Of a stretch of 51,351 bases of DNA, positions 17,557 through 26,688 are shown in pieces. Below the pieces are notes generated by a model that made no database searches, was not told the DNA's origin, and saw only the letters and a list, made by a program, of their open reading frames with translations. Position 1 is the stretch's first letter, and the number at the start of each line of letters is the position of its first letter. This DNA is from Sphingomonadales bacterium (GTDB taxonomy: Bacteria; Pseudomonadota; Alphaproteobacteria; Sphingomonadales; Kordiimonadaceae), in the NCBI GenBank assembly GCA_011088215.1, contig JAALKD010000021.1, positions 1-51,351 of the forward strand. The letters run 5' to 3'. A program made the position numbers and the translations under genes.

Positions 17557-18628
17557 GTGGAAACACTTGATGACATACTGCGCTATAGCGCTTTTGGTCT
17601 TTTGATATGGTTAGCGATTTTGACCGGGAGAGATTTCTGCGACCGGTTGGCTGGACGACTGGGGGCATTGTCTGCGCTTTCTTCTGCCGCATATTTGGTT
17701 GCCACAAAGCCCGGCCTTAATCTGTTCGGGCTTGATTTGGATTTGGCTCTGGTTCCGATTTATGCCGCTTCACCTGCATTGGTGTGGTTGTTTTGCCTGT
17801 CTCAATTTGATGACAACTTCAAGGTTACGAATACACATCAATTTTTGGTGTTTACAAAAATGACCACGGGTGCTGCCGGTTACATTAGCTGTAAAATGGG
17901 AAGTATCGAGCTTTTCTGGCCGTTAATGGCCGTCTCCACAACAATTCTGATCGGACTGCTTGTTCATTTGGCCTTTATCGCGTGGCACGGTCGGCATGAG
18001 GATTTGGTAGAGGACCGCCGACGATTTCGCAGTGTTTTTGTCACTGGGGTCATTTTAACGTCGGCAGGTATTTTGATTTCGGAGACCTGGCTTCGGGGTA
18101 GCGACATGGAGGCATATGGCCTTACGCTTCAGGCCTCTGCATTTTTAGCAATTACGATTTTTCTTCTGTGGCGCTTGTCGTCTCCCGGAGGGGAGGACTT
18201 GTTCTTCAGGGTAAGCGAAACTGATCGCCAGATTAGCGGTGGTCACTGTGACCTTTCAGCAGCTGATCAGCATGACTTGGATGTTATTCTTGGTCTTGAT
18301 GGAACTGATCTGGTTCTGGAGCCTGGGCTTACAATTGCGAAACTGGCGGAAAGGTTAAAAATTCCCGAGCACCGCCTAAGGCATTTGATTAATCAACATA
18401 TGGGTTACAGAAATTTCGCGGATTTTTTTAAATCATCATAGAATTCAGGCGGCGAAGACCAGACTCTCCGATTTGAATGATCGAAATACGCCGGTTTTGA
18501 CGGTGGCAATGGATATGGGCTATGGCTCGCTTGGTCCGTTCAATCGAGCGTTTAAGGAGCGTACCGGTCTGACCCCGACAGAATTTCGTTTGCAGTCTTT
18601 GACGAATGGTGTTGCTGCGGCAAAATAG
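17557..18628 (+). pseudogene. Membrane-anchored AraC-type regulator, copy 1 (frameshifted at a T7 run)
   Basis: The GTG start has GAGGGG just upstream. The N-terminal about 210 residues contain several hydrophobic segments, followed by a cytoplasmic linker and the start of an AraC DNA-binding domain (LTIAKLAERLKIPEHRLRHLINQHMGYRNFADF). The frame then hits a stop at 18441. One base out, the sequence continues the domain exactly as in its two paralogues (AAKTRLSDLNDRNTPVLTVAMDMGYGSLGPFNRAFKE split over both helices) to a stop at 18628. The shift sits in a T7 run at 18423-18429, where copy 2 has T6. As written it makes a 294-residue protein that lacks the second helix-turn-helix. Confidence 0.75.
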
Positions 18629-18706
18629 CATTTGATCCTATGAGTGTCTTCGGTAGAAACTGATGTTTACAATTTCGAAGACGATAATTTAAAGGTAACG
18701 CCCGAA

Positions 18707-19819
18707 ATGATCGAGTTATTGGATACTGTGTTTCGGTTCGGCGCTGTGTTTTGTTGTGCGCTGACGGCGATGCTCGCGCTTCGGGACGCGCGTAGCCAGC
18801 TGGCGGCGCGGCTGGCTGCCGCTTTGTCGATTTGTACCATCAGCTTTATGCTGGTTACTGCGCCCGGAATGGGCGACATCGTTGGTTCGTGGATGGTGCT
18901 ACTTGAAGTTATAGGTCTGGCAGCACCCGCCGTTCTTTGGTTGTTTTCCATGTCGCTTTTTGATGACAAGTTTCGCATCAAGCCGATACATATTGTTGTC
19001 GCGGTTTTGTTTTGGCTGTCAGGCTTTGCTATCGTTGTAGAGTATTATTATCTCTACGGAAATTTTGCCGCCATTTCTCCGGCAGAACTCCACGGTGCTG
19101 TGCGCGACGAAGGCGTATGGTTTAAATTTTTCAAGCCTTTTGGCAATCTACTCAAGCTCGGTTTGATTGGGCATATGCTTTATACAGCGTGGCAAGGCCG
19201 GGATGATGACCTTCTGGAAGGGCGTCGCAAGTTTCGGTTTACTTTTGTGGTAGGCGGAGCCTTTGTATTGGGTGTTGTTGTGTTTTCGCTTAGTTCCGCA
19301 GCCAAACTTACGCCGGACAGTGTTCGGATGGTTGATCTTGTAATTTCGGGCGCGGTTCTGGCGATTGTTTTTTATCTTTTGTGGAATGTGATCCGGATAG
19401 ACAGCGAATGGCTTTTGGGTGACTTGAGCGCCGCAAAACCTGTCAAGCCTGAAGGGCTATCTGAACCCACAGATGAATTAGATATGGCGCGGTTAAATGA
19501 CCTGGCAGCAAACGCGGCGCTTTTGGAACAGGGTCTTACTATCGCAAAATTGGCTGAAATTGCCAAAGTACCGGAACACAGACTGCGCCGCCTAGTTAAC
19601 CAACACATGGGCTATCGTAATTTCGCTGATTTTTTAAATCATCACCGTGTTGAGGCCGCAAAGGATCGACTCGCCGATACTGAAGAGCGGCACACACCGG
19701 TTCTCACCATTGCAATGGAACTGGGCTACGGCTCGCTCGGGCCGTTCAACCGTGCGTTCAAAGAGCGGACCGGGCAAACGCCGACTGAATTTCGCCGCGG
19801 GTTTTTGGGTAGCGTGTAA
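18707..19819 (+). CDS. Membrane-anchored AraC-type regulator, copy 2
   Basis: The product is 370 residues from the ATG at 18707. This start aligns with the paralogues' N-termini (MIELLDTVFRFGAVFCC); a GTG at 18644 would add 21 charged residues. About seven hydrophobic segments fill the first 230 residues, with a conserved cytoplasmic GRDDDLLEGRRKFR loop. The C-terminal AraC domain has both helix-turn-helices (LTIAKLAEIAKVPEHRLRRLV and PVLTIAMELGYGSLGPFNRAF). The membrane half may sense a lipid or membrane signal. It is second in a head-to-tail array of three. Confidence 0.85.
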   Translation: MIELLDTVFRFGAVFCCALTAMLALRDARSQLAARLAAALSICTISFMLVTAPGMGDIVGSWMVLLEVIGLAAPAVLWLFSMSLFDDKFRIKPIHIVVAVLFWLSGFAIVVEYYYLYGNFAAISPAELHGAVRDEGVWFKFFKPFGNLLKLGLIGHMLYTAWQGRDDDLLEGRRKFRFTFVVGGAFVLGVVVFSLSSAAKLTPDSVRMVDLVISGAVLAIVFYLLWNVIRIDSEWLLGDLSAAKPVKPEGLSEPTDELDMARLNDLAANAALLEQGLTIAKLAEIAKVPEHRLRRLVNQHMGYRNFADFLNHHRVEAAKDRLADTEERHTPVLTIAMELGYGSLGPFNRAFKERTGQTPTEFRRGFLGSV

Positions 19820-19893
19820 AGGCGAATTATGTCAGCCTAATAGCCTGTTGGTGGCCAGCTAATATGGAAGCACCCGTATGGACATAGAGGCGT

Positions 19894-20967
19894 ATGGCTG
19901 AATTATCCCAAATTGGAATACTCGAAGCATTTTTCCGGCTTTCCGGCATCAGCCTATTCTTGTTGATCGGTATTTTGATACTACGTGATTTTGCGGACCG
20001 GCAGGTTGCATGGCTGGGCGCCTGGGCTTCCTTGTCCGGAGCTGCTTATTTGATTTGTACAAATCCTGCGCTGAGCAACTTCTTTAGCGATGGCAGGTGG
20101 TTAGTGCAGTCTTTTTGCCATACCGGGCAGATTGCCATATGGCTGTTTAGTCTTTCGCAGTTTCGCGACAAACTGAAATTGTGGCCGCACTATGCGATGA
20201 TCAGTGTCGCCTTTTATCTTTGGGGCAGGCTCTATTTTGACTGGTATTTCTACGACGAGTCAGCGATCGGAGACCTGGTTGAATATATTAACACCGCTGC
20301 CCGTTTTGGTTTGATTGCTCATATGGTCTATGTGGCTTGGGCTGGCCGAGGCGATGATTTGATAGAGACACGCCGAAAGTTTCGAATGATCTATATTGTT
20401 ACAGTTTCTATCACTGTCTTGGCCGTAGTGATCGCGGAGACAATGTATGACCCGATGGCTCTGCAAAATGATCAAATCACATTGGTGCAGTCATTGGGAT
20501 TGTGGCTGCTGGCGCTTGTTCTTGTTTGGCAGGTTACCAAGTTACGGACAGTGGCTTTGTTTGGCGGTGAAGCAGCGGGTCGAAGTGGAGCGAAGCCCCA
20601 ATTAGCTGATCCCAACGAACGGCATGATCTTGACACCGTTGAGCGGCTGATCGAATCCGAAGAACTCTATCTCAAACCGGGGCTGACCATTGCCGGTCTT
20701 GCGGTGGAAGCTGGTTTACCTGAGCATCGATTGCGACGGTTAATCAATGTGCACCTAGGGTACCGTAACTTCGCTGATTTCCTCAACCACTACCGAATCG
20801 CCGCTGCGAAAGACCGACTATCTTCGGTTAAAGAACGCAATATTCCGGTGCTAACAGTGGCAATGGACCTGGGATACGGATCTCTGGGGCCTTTCAACCG
20901 TGCCTTCAAGGAACGCACCGGCGTAACACCAACTGCGTTCCGCAAAAAAAGGCTGGCCGATAGTTAA
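19894..20967 (+). CDS. Membrane-anchored AraC-type regulator, copy 3
   Basis: The 357-residue protein has the same plan as its two upstream neighbours: multi-span N-terminus beginning MAELSQIGILEAFFRLSG, the loop AGRGDDLIETRRKFRM, and a C-terminal AraC domain (LTIAGLAVEAGLPEHRLRRLI and PVLTVAMDLGYGSLGPFNRAF). GAGG lies 4 bases upstream of the ATG. The DNA-binding halves of the three copies are much more alike than the membrane halves. That would suit regulators that share targets but sense different inputs. A sterol desaturase gene follows. Confidence 0.87.
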   Translation: MAELSQIGILEAFFRLSGISLFLLIGILILRDFADRQVAWLGAWASLSGAAYLICTNPALSNFFSDGRWLVQSFCHTGQIAIWLFSLSQFRDKLKLWPHYAMISVAFYLWGRLYFDWYFYDESAIGDLVEYINTAARFGLIAHMVYVAWAGRGDDLIETRRKFRMIYIVTVSITVLAVVIAETMYDPMALQNDQITLVQSLGLWLLALVLVWQVTKLRTVALFGGEAAGRSGAKPQLADPNERHDLDTVERLIESEELYLKPGLTIAGLAVEAGLPEHRLRRLINVHLGYRNFADFLNHYRIAAAKDRLSSVKERNIPVLTVAMDLGYGSLGPFNRAFKERTGVTPTAFRKKRLADS

Positions 20968-21108
20968 AAAGGCTAGCCGATTTCTTGAAAACACTGTCAA
21001 TTCCGAAATCGGCGAGAACCAAATGCTGTTTCGTGCGTTTATGTTTACGAGCGTTGGCAACAACTAAGCATTTCCTTCCCGGACTTTGTTAATGCTCGAC
21101 CTAAACAA

Positions 21109-21127
21109 GCACCCAACAAAAGGGTGC
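21109..21127 (+). promoter_or_regulatory. Hairpin in the 5' leader of the second sterol desaturase gene
   Basis: GCACCC and GGGTGC are perfect 6-base arms with a 7-base A-rich loop, ending 21 bases before the ATG. No T-run follows, so it is not a terminator; it may protect the message or mark a regulator site. Confidence 0.3.
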
Positions 21128-21148
21128 AGGTAAAGCGAGGATAGCAAA

Positions 21149-21982
21149 ATGGACTATTCATTATTGGAAAAGATCACTGCCTGGGCGGGTGAAATGGCAT
21201 CCCAACTTCCTTTTTGGTTTGCTTTTGATTTCGCACGATATGTTATCGGTGCCGGTGGTGTTTATTTGATAGTGAACGTTTTGCTGTCCCGCCGACTTTC
21301 AAACCGTAAAATCAGATCGAAAACCCCCAAGTTTAGGCAAATGGCTCGCGAATTCAAAAGTTCCGTTTTCGCGGTACTGGTCTTTTCATTTACGGGTTTG
21401 TTGACCCATATCGGCATCGATGCGGGCGTCATTACCATCTACGTTGATGATCCCTCATACGGTACGGTATACTTTATCGGTTCGCTGGTTCTTATGATCC
21501 TTGCGCAGGACGCCTATTTCTATTGGACACATAGGCTTTTGCATCTCCCCAAGGCTTTTAGGCGCGGGCATTCCGAACATCATAAGTCGATAAACCCGAC
21601 ACCGTGGACCGCCTATAGCTTCAACGCTGTTGAAGCTGCAGTCCATGCGGTCTTTGTTCCTCTGTTTTTACTTTTTCTCCCCATGCATGGCTTCGCAATC
21701 TTTCTGTTTCTCACTCATATGATTATCAGAAACGCGGTTGGACACTCAGGTTACGAATTGTTTCCCCGCGGCTGGGCTGTGCACCCAATTTTAGGACAAA
21801 TCACAATGGTTACTCATCACGACATGCATCACTCAAACGGTAATTCAAACTTCGGTCTTTATTTCACATGGTGGGACCGGATGATGGGCACTGAACATCC
21901 TGATTATCTTGCCCGTGCAACTGGCAACCCTGCAGCTGCTCGCAGATCAATTGGTGCTCGCGCTACTGCCGCAACTGTCTGA
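21149..21982 (+). CDS. Sterol desaturase family membrane enzyme (second)
   Basis: The 277-residue product has the di-iron His clusters HRLLH, then HSEHH, and a final HHDMHHSNGN near residue 227, with several transmembrane segments. It differs clearly from the enzyme at 14052. GAGGAT precedes the ATG. The last 25 residues (NPAAARRSIGARATAATV) run into the next gene by a TGATG stop-start overlap. One base shift would join both frames through a hydrophobic segment, so this may be the N-terminal half of a fusion with the DUF2147 domain. Confidence 0.88.
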   Translation: MDYSLLEKITAWAGEMASQLPFWFAFDFARYVIGAGGVYLIVNVLLSRRLSNRKIRSKTPKFRQMAREFKSSVFAVLVFSFTGLLTHIGIDAGVITIYVDDPSYGTVYFIGSLVLMILAQDAYFYWTHRLLHLPKAFRRGHSEHHKSINPTPWTAYSFNAVEAAVHAVFVPLFLLFLPMHGFAIFLFLTHMIIRNAVGHSGYELFPRGWAVHPILGQITMVTHHDMHHSNGNSNFGLYFTWWDRMMGTEHPDYLARATGNPAAARRSIGARATAATV

Positions 21983-22392
21983 TGGCTGCCGCGACAATTG
22001 CCAGCCCTTCTAAAGCGCAAGACGACGACATTCAGGGTCTTTGGTTGGCAGCAGACGGCAAAACAATTGTAGAAGTTGATCGATGCAACAAAAAAACAAG
22101 CCGTATTTGCGGCACAGTTGTTTTCCAGGATGGCTCTAATGTAGACGGCGAAGTTGGCATGCAACTGCTCAAGAATTTCAAAAGTGCCCATGTTCAAAAT
22201 ATGCGGCGCTGGGAATCCGGCAAAGTTGCCAAGCTCGGCGGTGGCAAAGCAACCAAGGGCAATATGGTATTGCTCGAAGACGGTGGTCTGAAAATCACTA
22301 GCTGCGCTCGTGGTCGGTGCTCGAACCAGACTTGGAGCCGCCCAAGCGACGCAATGGCGCAAAAGGCCGCAACAGTAAGTGGTGGTCAATAG
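21982..22392 (+). CDS. DUF2147 domain protein, overlapping the sterol desaturase
   Basis: The 136-residue product resembles DUF2147 (PF09917) proteins: DIQGLWLAADGKTIVEVDRC, then RICGTVVF, GLKITSCARGRC and a closing QTWSRP. DUF2147 proteins are normally exported, but this start (MAAATIASPSKAQDDD) has only half a signal peptide and no basic n-region. The missing part is present upstream in the desaturase frame (RRSIGARATAATV), which again suggests that the two were one polypeptide or that the true start is obscured by a one-base change. As written, translation would be coupled through TGATG. Confidence 0.7.
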   Translation: MAAATIASPSKAQDDDIQGLWLAADGKTIVEVDRCNKKTSRICGTVVFQDGSNVDGEVGMQLLKNFKSAHVQNMRRWESGKVAKLGGGKATKGNMVLLEDGGLKITSCARGRCSNQTWSRPSDAMAQKAATVSGGQ

Positions 22393-22414
22393 TCACTAAA
22401 ATCGCTTTCTGAAC

Positions 22415-22448
22415 AAAAAAAAGGGGTTCCCATCGGGGAGCCCCTTTT
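22415..22448. terminator. Bidirectional terminator between convergent genes
   Basis: The stem GGGGTTCCC/GGGGAGCCCC around a 3-base loop has TTTT on the plus side and eight A on the left, which read as eight T on the minus strand. It serves both the DUF2147 gene (+) and the TraB/GumN gene (-). Confidence 0.85.
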
Positions 22449-22467
22449 ACTGGGAATATGAATGAGT

Positions 22468-23412
22468 TTACTGGCGAATGGCCGAGATACCTTTTTCCGA
22501 CAGATAAACCTGAACGCTTTGCTTGCCGACCAGATGGGCAGCCCCAACCGCGATAAACACAGTCCCGCTGCCGCGCATTAGTGTCTCTATCTGCGATGCC
22601 CAATCGAAATTCCTGCGGGTCAAAAGCGCTTCCATAACTTCATTTTGCCCGGCCATGCCGGTCACCAGCATGTCGTCAATTGCAGCTTGGTCGCCGATCT
22701 GCCAAGCTTGAACCAACTTAAGAATTTGATCAGGCTCGTCGATAGACTGTCGCAGTCCTTCTTCGAGGAAAAACACTTCAGCTTCCGGCGACATTCCACT
22801 TAGTATTTGCATTTGCTGTTCGTCCGTTTCGAAGTAACCCAGTGTTTTTCCGGCGCGCACTGCCTCTGCGCCTAATACGCGCTCCACGCCCGCATTGGGG
22901 TCACCGCCCAAGGATTGAATTTGCAGGGCCGCCAACGCTATTCCAACAAACCAGGGACGCAGGGGCTCGAAGTTTCCAGCAGCACCTTCCATGCCGTATT
23001 GTGTAAGAACTGTAGCTAATTGTTGGTTGCTGGCTTCACTCAATAGGCTCGAGAGTGTTGTTCCGGGCGGGTTCAATCCATATTTCGCGATCAACGCCTG
23101 CGCCGCTTCCGGGTTGGAAGTATCAGCCGGGGCTTCGAAAATTACGGTTTCAGCAGCACTGAAGGCAGCTTCCACTTGTGCCGACTTCCAATTCAGCTCC
23201 GGGTTCAAGATATGGATGGTGCCAAAAAGATAAACCTCGCTGTCGTCGTCGGTTAACTTCCATAAGGCAGGATTGGGGACGGCGACCGTTTCCGGCTTAG
23301 AGGCGGCCTCCTGATTGGCAAATGCTAAATTGACGAAAGCTGGCAGGCTTACAATCAGTAATGATGCCAGCGAAAGCATTGCTAGTTTTTTAATTTGGAA
23401 GTTGAAAATCAT
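22468..23412 (-). CDS. TraB/GumN family protein
   Basis: The 314-residue product has a signal peptide (LAMLSLASLLIVSLPAFVNLAFA) and the two GX2H-type motifs of the TraB/GumN (Tiki-like) family: EVYLFGTIHIL near residue 65 and FIAVGAAHLVG near the C-terminus. Eukaryotic Tiki members are metalloproteases with these motifs; bacterial members are periplasmic or envelope proteins of poorly known role. GAGG lies 8 bases upstream of the ATG. Confidence 0.88.
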   Translation of the reverse strand: MIFNFQIKKLAMLSLASLLIVSLPAFVNLAFANQEAASKPETVAVPNPALWKLTDDDSEVYLFGTIHILNPELNWKSAQVEAAFSAAETVIFEAPADTSNPEAAQALIAKYGLNPPGTTLSSLLSEASNQQLATVLTQYGMEGAAGNFEPLRPWFVGIALAALQIQSLGGDPNAGVERVLGAEAVRAGKTLGYFETDEQQMQILSGMSPEAEVFFLEEGLRQSIDEPDQILKLVQAWQIGDQAAIDDMLVTGMAGQNEVMEALLTRRNFDWASQIETLMRGSGTVFIAVGAAHLVGKQSVQVYLSEKGISAIRQ

Positions 23413-23536
23413 TATTTACCCTCATTTTTCCGCGCTTGGCCGACAAACCCTAGCCGAGCACCATCGTTATACGAATTAGTACCGTACAAAAACAGTGCCA
23501 GTTTGGGTTATTTCTAGGTGTGAAGATGAAACGGCG

Positions 23537-25303
23537 TTATTTGTCGCCCAGTTGCTCTTTCAGCGTTTTAAGGCATGCAGTCGCTATTTCGGTCTGTAGC
23601 CGCACGCTCGTACTGCCAGATTGTTTGCTTGCTTTGATCAGATTAGAAAGTGTGTCCTCAAGGATATGTAGCGTTGCCTGCAGATCATTTTCTGTCTGTT
23701 CGCTTTCACTTTGTGCTTTTTCCACTTCAGCCTGACGTTCTCGCAAGCTGTTACCAAGGGCGGCTGAAACTGAATCGCCAATGAGGTCTTTCAGTACTTC
23801 GGCGGCAATATTTGCCAGTGGTTTGTCAGCCATTGAGGGACTATTCGGCGATGTATCAGTTAAGGATGAACTCGGCAAAGCTGGGGCAATCTTGGGCGGT
23901 GCAGATGTCGAGGCCGGCGCGGGCACTGCCGTGCGGTCGATATTTTCATCGATTATGGTTTGCCTGTTTGCCTTAGGCTGTTGCTCAGAGGCGGCCGGTT
24001 CAATAAAGAGCGCCGCTTCAAGGCTGTTGTCCGGGGCGACGCTTGCTTGCGGTCCGGGTAAATCTAACGAAGGCTGTTCGTGCGCAGAAACTGGTGTCAT
24101 GACACCGTCATATCCTTCGAATGTACCGCCGTTCGCACTGAAAATTGGCGTTGCTTCCAAGGTCCAAAATCTAAGTTTGATATCATCATTCTCCAAGGCA
24201 ATCGGAGCGTCATGTATAGTGCTGCGTCGTTGGAAAGCGCGCGAAACCGGATGCCCCAATTTGCTTTGCAAGCCGAGCATATCTAAAATGGACCCACCCA
24301 CCAACGAACGCGACCGATCAAACAAAAGGGCGCCGTTATTGGAAATATTGGCAACAAGACCGTCGCGGTCGCTTTGCCAGGACCAACTGCCCGGCCTGGA
24401 CGGCAATGCCACAGGCTTTCGTTCAGGAGTGTCACTTGGAATAGGCACACTAACCTGTTCAGACAGAACCGTACCAGTTTGCATCTTCTCGCCGCTTTTT
24501 TCCAACCGGTCAGCAATCAAGTCTTTGTCAGTTCGTAGAATGCGAAGCTGGGCGGCGTGCCGGTTGTCCTCCTTCGAATCAGGCGTGCTGGGCTGTCGTG
24601 CGGCTTGGCTTGCAGGTGCTTCGTCGGCAGATGCTTGGTCAGTCTTACTTGTCGTTTCAGGTGTTTGCGACGCTTCACGTACAGCTTTTGGCGTTTGGCC
24701 CCCTTGTGTAGTCGCGGCGTGTTCGGGGTTTCCCGCTTGGTGTTTCTCGCTGCGACGGAAAGGCATTATGGTTTCGTCACCATGCATCGCGCCCAAGTCA
24801 TCGCGCCATAAGGCAAGGGTAGACTGGTTGTCAAACGGCGGTGCAGCTGGCGCTGCGCGCGCCAGCGCAATCCAGACATTGGCAGACAAATCACTCCGCG
24901 ACGCGATCACATGGTGATGGTCGCGGCCGGTGCGAGCAATTAACTCAATAATATCATCTTCAGTGAAGGCGGTGGACAGTAACAGGTCGCCTACAATGTG
25001 AGGCCGGTCTTTGGCTAGTCGGTAAGCCAGATCCAGAGGCGGGGTAGAAAGATTGGCAACAAGCTCCGCGACTGTACGGCGAACATCCGGTTCAACATGA
25101 GGGACCATCGCCTCGATAACATCAAGCAGCTGATCTCTGGTTGGTTGCTTTATCGGGGCCTTTCCCGTCAGGAACAAATCAACAAGGTTTCGGAACAATA
25201 GGGTACGGTCCTCGCCGTCGCGTTCACGCGCGTAGGCAACCAGTTCTTTTATTCTGGTATCAAGGGCATCCAGTTCGAATGCCGATGCGTTTCCCACAGC
25301 CAA
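23537..25303 (-). CDS. DUF2336 domain protein with PAS-like region
   Basis: The protein is 588 residues from a TTG at 25303, or 586 from a GTG at 25297 that has AGGG 7 bases upstream; both are weak starts. Residues about 10-150 are the alpha-helical DUF2336 repeat domain (PDVRRTVAELVANLS, FTEDDIIELIARTG). The middle is a low-complexity Glu/Ala/Thr linker. A PAS-like segment follows (about 305-400, SWSWQSDRDGLVANISNNG), then a second linker and a C-terminal coiled coil (about 525-585). DUF2336 proteins are common in alphaproteobacteria and have been linked to signalling. A GGAGG hairpin lies just upstream. Confidence 0.75.
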   Translation of the reverse strand: MAVGNASAFELDALDTRIKELVAYARERDGEDRTLLFRNLVDLFLTGKAPIKQPTRDQLLDVIEAMVPHVEPDVRRTVAELVANLSTPPLDLAYRLAKDRPHIVGDLLLSTAFTEDDIIELIARTGRDHHHVIASRSDLSANVWIALARAAPAAPPFDNQSTLALWRDDLGAMHGDETIMPFRRSEKHQAGNPEHAATTQGGQTPKAVREASQTPETTSKTDQASADEAPASQAARQPSTPDSKEDNRHAAQLRILRTDKDLIADRLEKSGEKMQTGTVLSEQVSVPIPSDTPERKPVALPSRPGSWSWQSDRDGLVANISNNGALLFDRSRSLVGGSILDMLGLQSKLGHPVSRAFQRRSTIHDAPIALENDDIKLRFWTLEATPIFSANGGTFEGYDGVMTPVSAHEQPSLDLPGPQASVAPDNSLEAALFIEPAASEQQPKANRQTIIDENIDRTAVPAPASTSAPPKIAPALPSSSLTDTSPNSPSMADKPLANIAAEVLKDLIGDSVSAALGNSLRERQAEVEKAQSESEQTENDLQATLHILEDTLSNLIKASKQSGSTSVRLQTEIATACLKTLKEQLGDK

Positions 25304-25621
25304 GCCCTGTATTCGTTACATTCCTCCCAAAAGGAGGAGAAATTAGCGGCCGTCCCTGCCACACTAATGCGTTTTTATTTGAAGCAACATTCGCACCCGA
25401 GTCGCTCTTGCCCCCCATTCTACTCAAATCGAATCGGGATGCTAGGAATGATTAAAATTTTAACTATTTTGATCTTGTCCGACGGAATATATCGAAACAT
25501 AACGAGCCGCCCGTGAAATATAATTGTTTACATTTGGAACTTTATTTCCGAAAGCGCCTTCTATAGGATGCCAATCAAGCGTTGTTATTTTGACGAACAT
25601 GCGCATGTTCGGGAGGCCGTA
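25304..25621. other. Intergenic region between divergent DUF2336 and AsnC genes
   Basis: About 320 bases. It contains the promoters of both genes and the inverted repeat TCCTCC CAAAA GGAGGA (25322-25338). On the minus strand this repeat pairs a Shine-Dalgarno-like GGAGGA with an upstream anti-sequence. AT-rich stretches lie at 25445-25480. No further gene is evident; a short frame starting at 25568 is only an upstream extension of the AsnC gene. Confidence 0.5.
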
Positions 25622-26101
25622 ATGGTTCGCGTTAAACTCGATGCCGTTGATCGAAAAATCCTTTCCTGTCTTCAATCTGAAGGCCGAATTACCAATGTAG
25701 AATTGGCGGACCGGGTTGGCATTACTGCGCCGCCGTGTCTTCGGCGTGTCAGAGCGCTGGAGCAGGAAGGTTACATCAAAGGATATCATGCCGACCTTGA
25801 GCAAGAAGCGCTTGGTTATGGGCTTACAGTTTTCGCGATGGTAGGACTGCACAGCCAAGCTGAATCTGACTTGCAGGCTTTCGAGGCCAAAGTACAGATG
25901 TGGCCACAAGTGCGTGAATGTTTTATGCTAAACGGCGAAATCGACTTTATTTTGAAGATTGTGGCCGAGGATTTAGGCAGTTTTCAGCAGTTCCTGACGG
26001 GTGAATTAACGCCAGCACCAAATGTTGCCAGCGTAAAAACGTCACTTACAATTCGCACCAGCAAACATAAACCGGGTGTGCCGTTGCCCGCGGTGAAGTA
26101 A
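25622..26101 (+). CDS. Lrp/AsnC-family transcriptional regulator
   Basis: The 159-residue product has the family length. The N-terminal helix-turn-helix reads LDAVDRKILSCLQSEGRITN with VELADRVGITAPPCLRRVRAL, followed by the RAM (AsnC ligand-binding) domain from about residue 65 (GLTVFAMVGLHSQ and a VRECFMLNGEIDFILK core). The ATG at 25622 has GGGAGG 7 bases upstream, which decides the start. Such proteins sense amino acids and often control nearby transport or degradation genes; no such gene adjoins here. Confidence 0.92.
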   Translation: MVRVKLDAVDRKILSCLQSEGRITNVELADRVGITAPPCLRRVRALEQEGYIKGYHADLEQEALGYGLTVFAMVGLHSQAESDLQAFEAKVQMWPQVRECFMLNGEIDFILKIVAEDLGSFQQFLTGELTPAPNVASVKTSLTIRTSKHKPGVPLPAVK

Positions 26102-26133
26102 CTTCAGAGACTGCGCTAGTTTTAAAACAATAT

Positions 26134-26160
26134 AAAAGCCCGCTGTTTCAGCGGGCTTTA
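26134..26160. terminator. Bidirectional terminator between AsnC and greA
   Basis: A perfect 8-bp stem GCCCGCTG/CAGCGGGC with a TTT loop, TTTAT on the right and AAAA on the left. It lies between the convergent AsnC and greA genes. Confidence 0.8.
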
Positions 26161-26214
26161 TGGTTTCTGGGGCAACAGAAAAGAAGCGGGTTATATATAA
26201 CCATCTGGGCGTCG

Positions 26215-26688
26215 TTACTTGAATTCGATCTTGGTGATTTCATAGTAACGATCGCCTCCTGGCGCCTTGACTTCAACTTCGTCATCAATTTTACGACCGA
26301 TAAGTGCACGGGCGATAGGAGACTTATAGGAAATGCGGCCGATTTTCACGTCGCCTTCGTCAGCGCCAACAATCTGGTACATGACTTCTTCGTCATTCTC
26401 ATCCAGCATTGTTACGGTCGCACCAAACACGACCCTGTCACCAGACATGGTCTGGGGGTCAAAAATCTCGGCCCTGGATACTTTGCCTTCCAGTTCCATA
26501 ATGCGGCCTTCAATGTGGCCCTGTTTTTCTTTCGCAGCGTGATATTCGGCATTTTCTGACAAGTCGCCGTGCGCGCGTGCTTCTTCGATCGCCAAAACAA
26601 CTGCCTGGCGCTCTACTGATTTCAAATTCTTTAGTTCTGCTTCCAGGCGTCGATAGCCTTCTTCAAGCATAGGTACTTTTTCGTTCAT
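26215..26688 (-). CDS. greA: Transcription elongation factor GreA
   Basis: The 157-residue product has the exact family length. It has the N-terminal coiled coil with [20 protein letters not shown] (the conserved acidic tip region) and the C-terminal FKBP-like domain ([20 protein letters not shown]). It stimulates transcript cleavage by backtracked RNA polymerase. greA commonly follows carAB in alphaproteobacteria; here four foreign-looking genes lie between. A strong hairpin lies in its leader. Confidence 0.97.
   Translation of the reverse strand: MNEKVPMLEEGYRRLEAELKNLKSVERQAVVLAIEEARAHGDLSENAEYHAAKEKQGHIEGRIMELEGKVSRAEIFDPQTMSGDRVVFGATVTMLDENDEEVMYQIVGADEGDVKIGRISYKSPIARALIGRKIDDEVEVKAPGGDRYYEITKIEFK

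Noticed and set aside
23781..24917. 378-residue plus-strand frame
   Set aside because: It is antisense to the DUF2336 gene, has Ser/Cys-rich shadow composition and no start signals; the minus-strand protein has recognisable domains.
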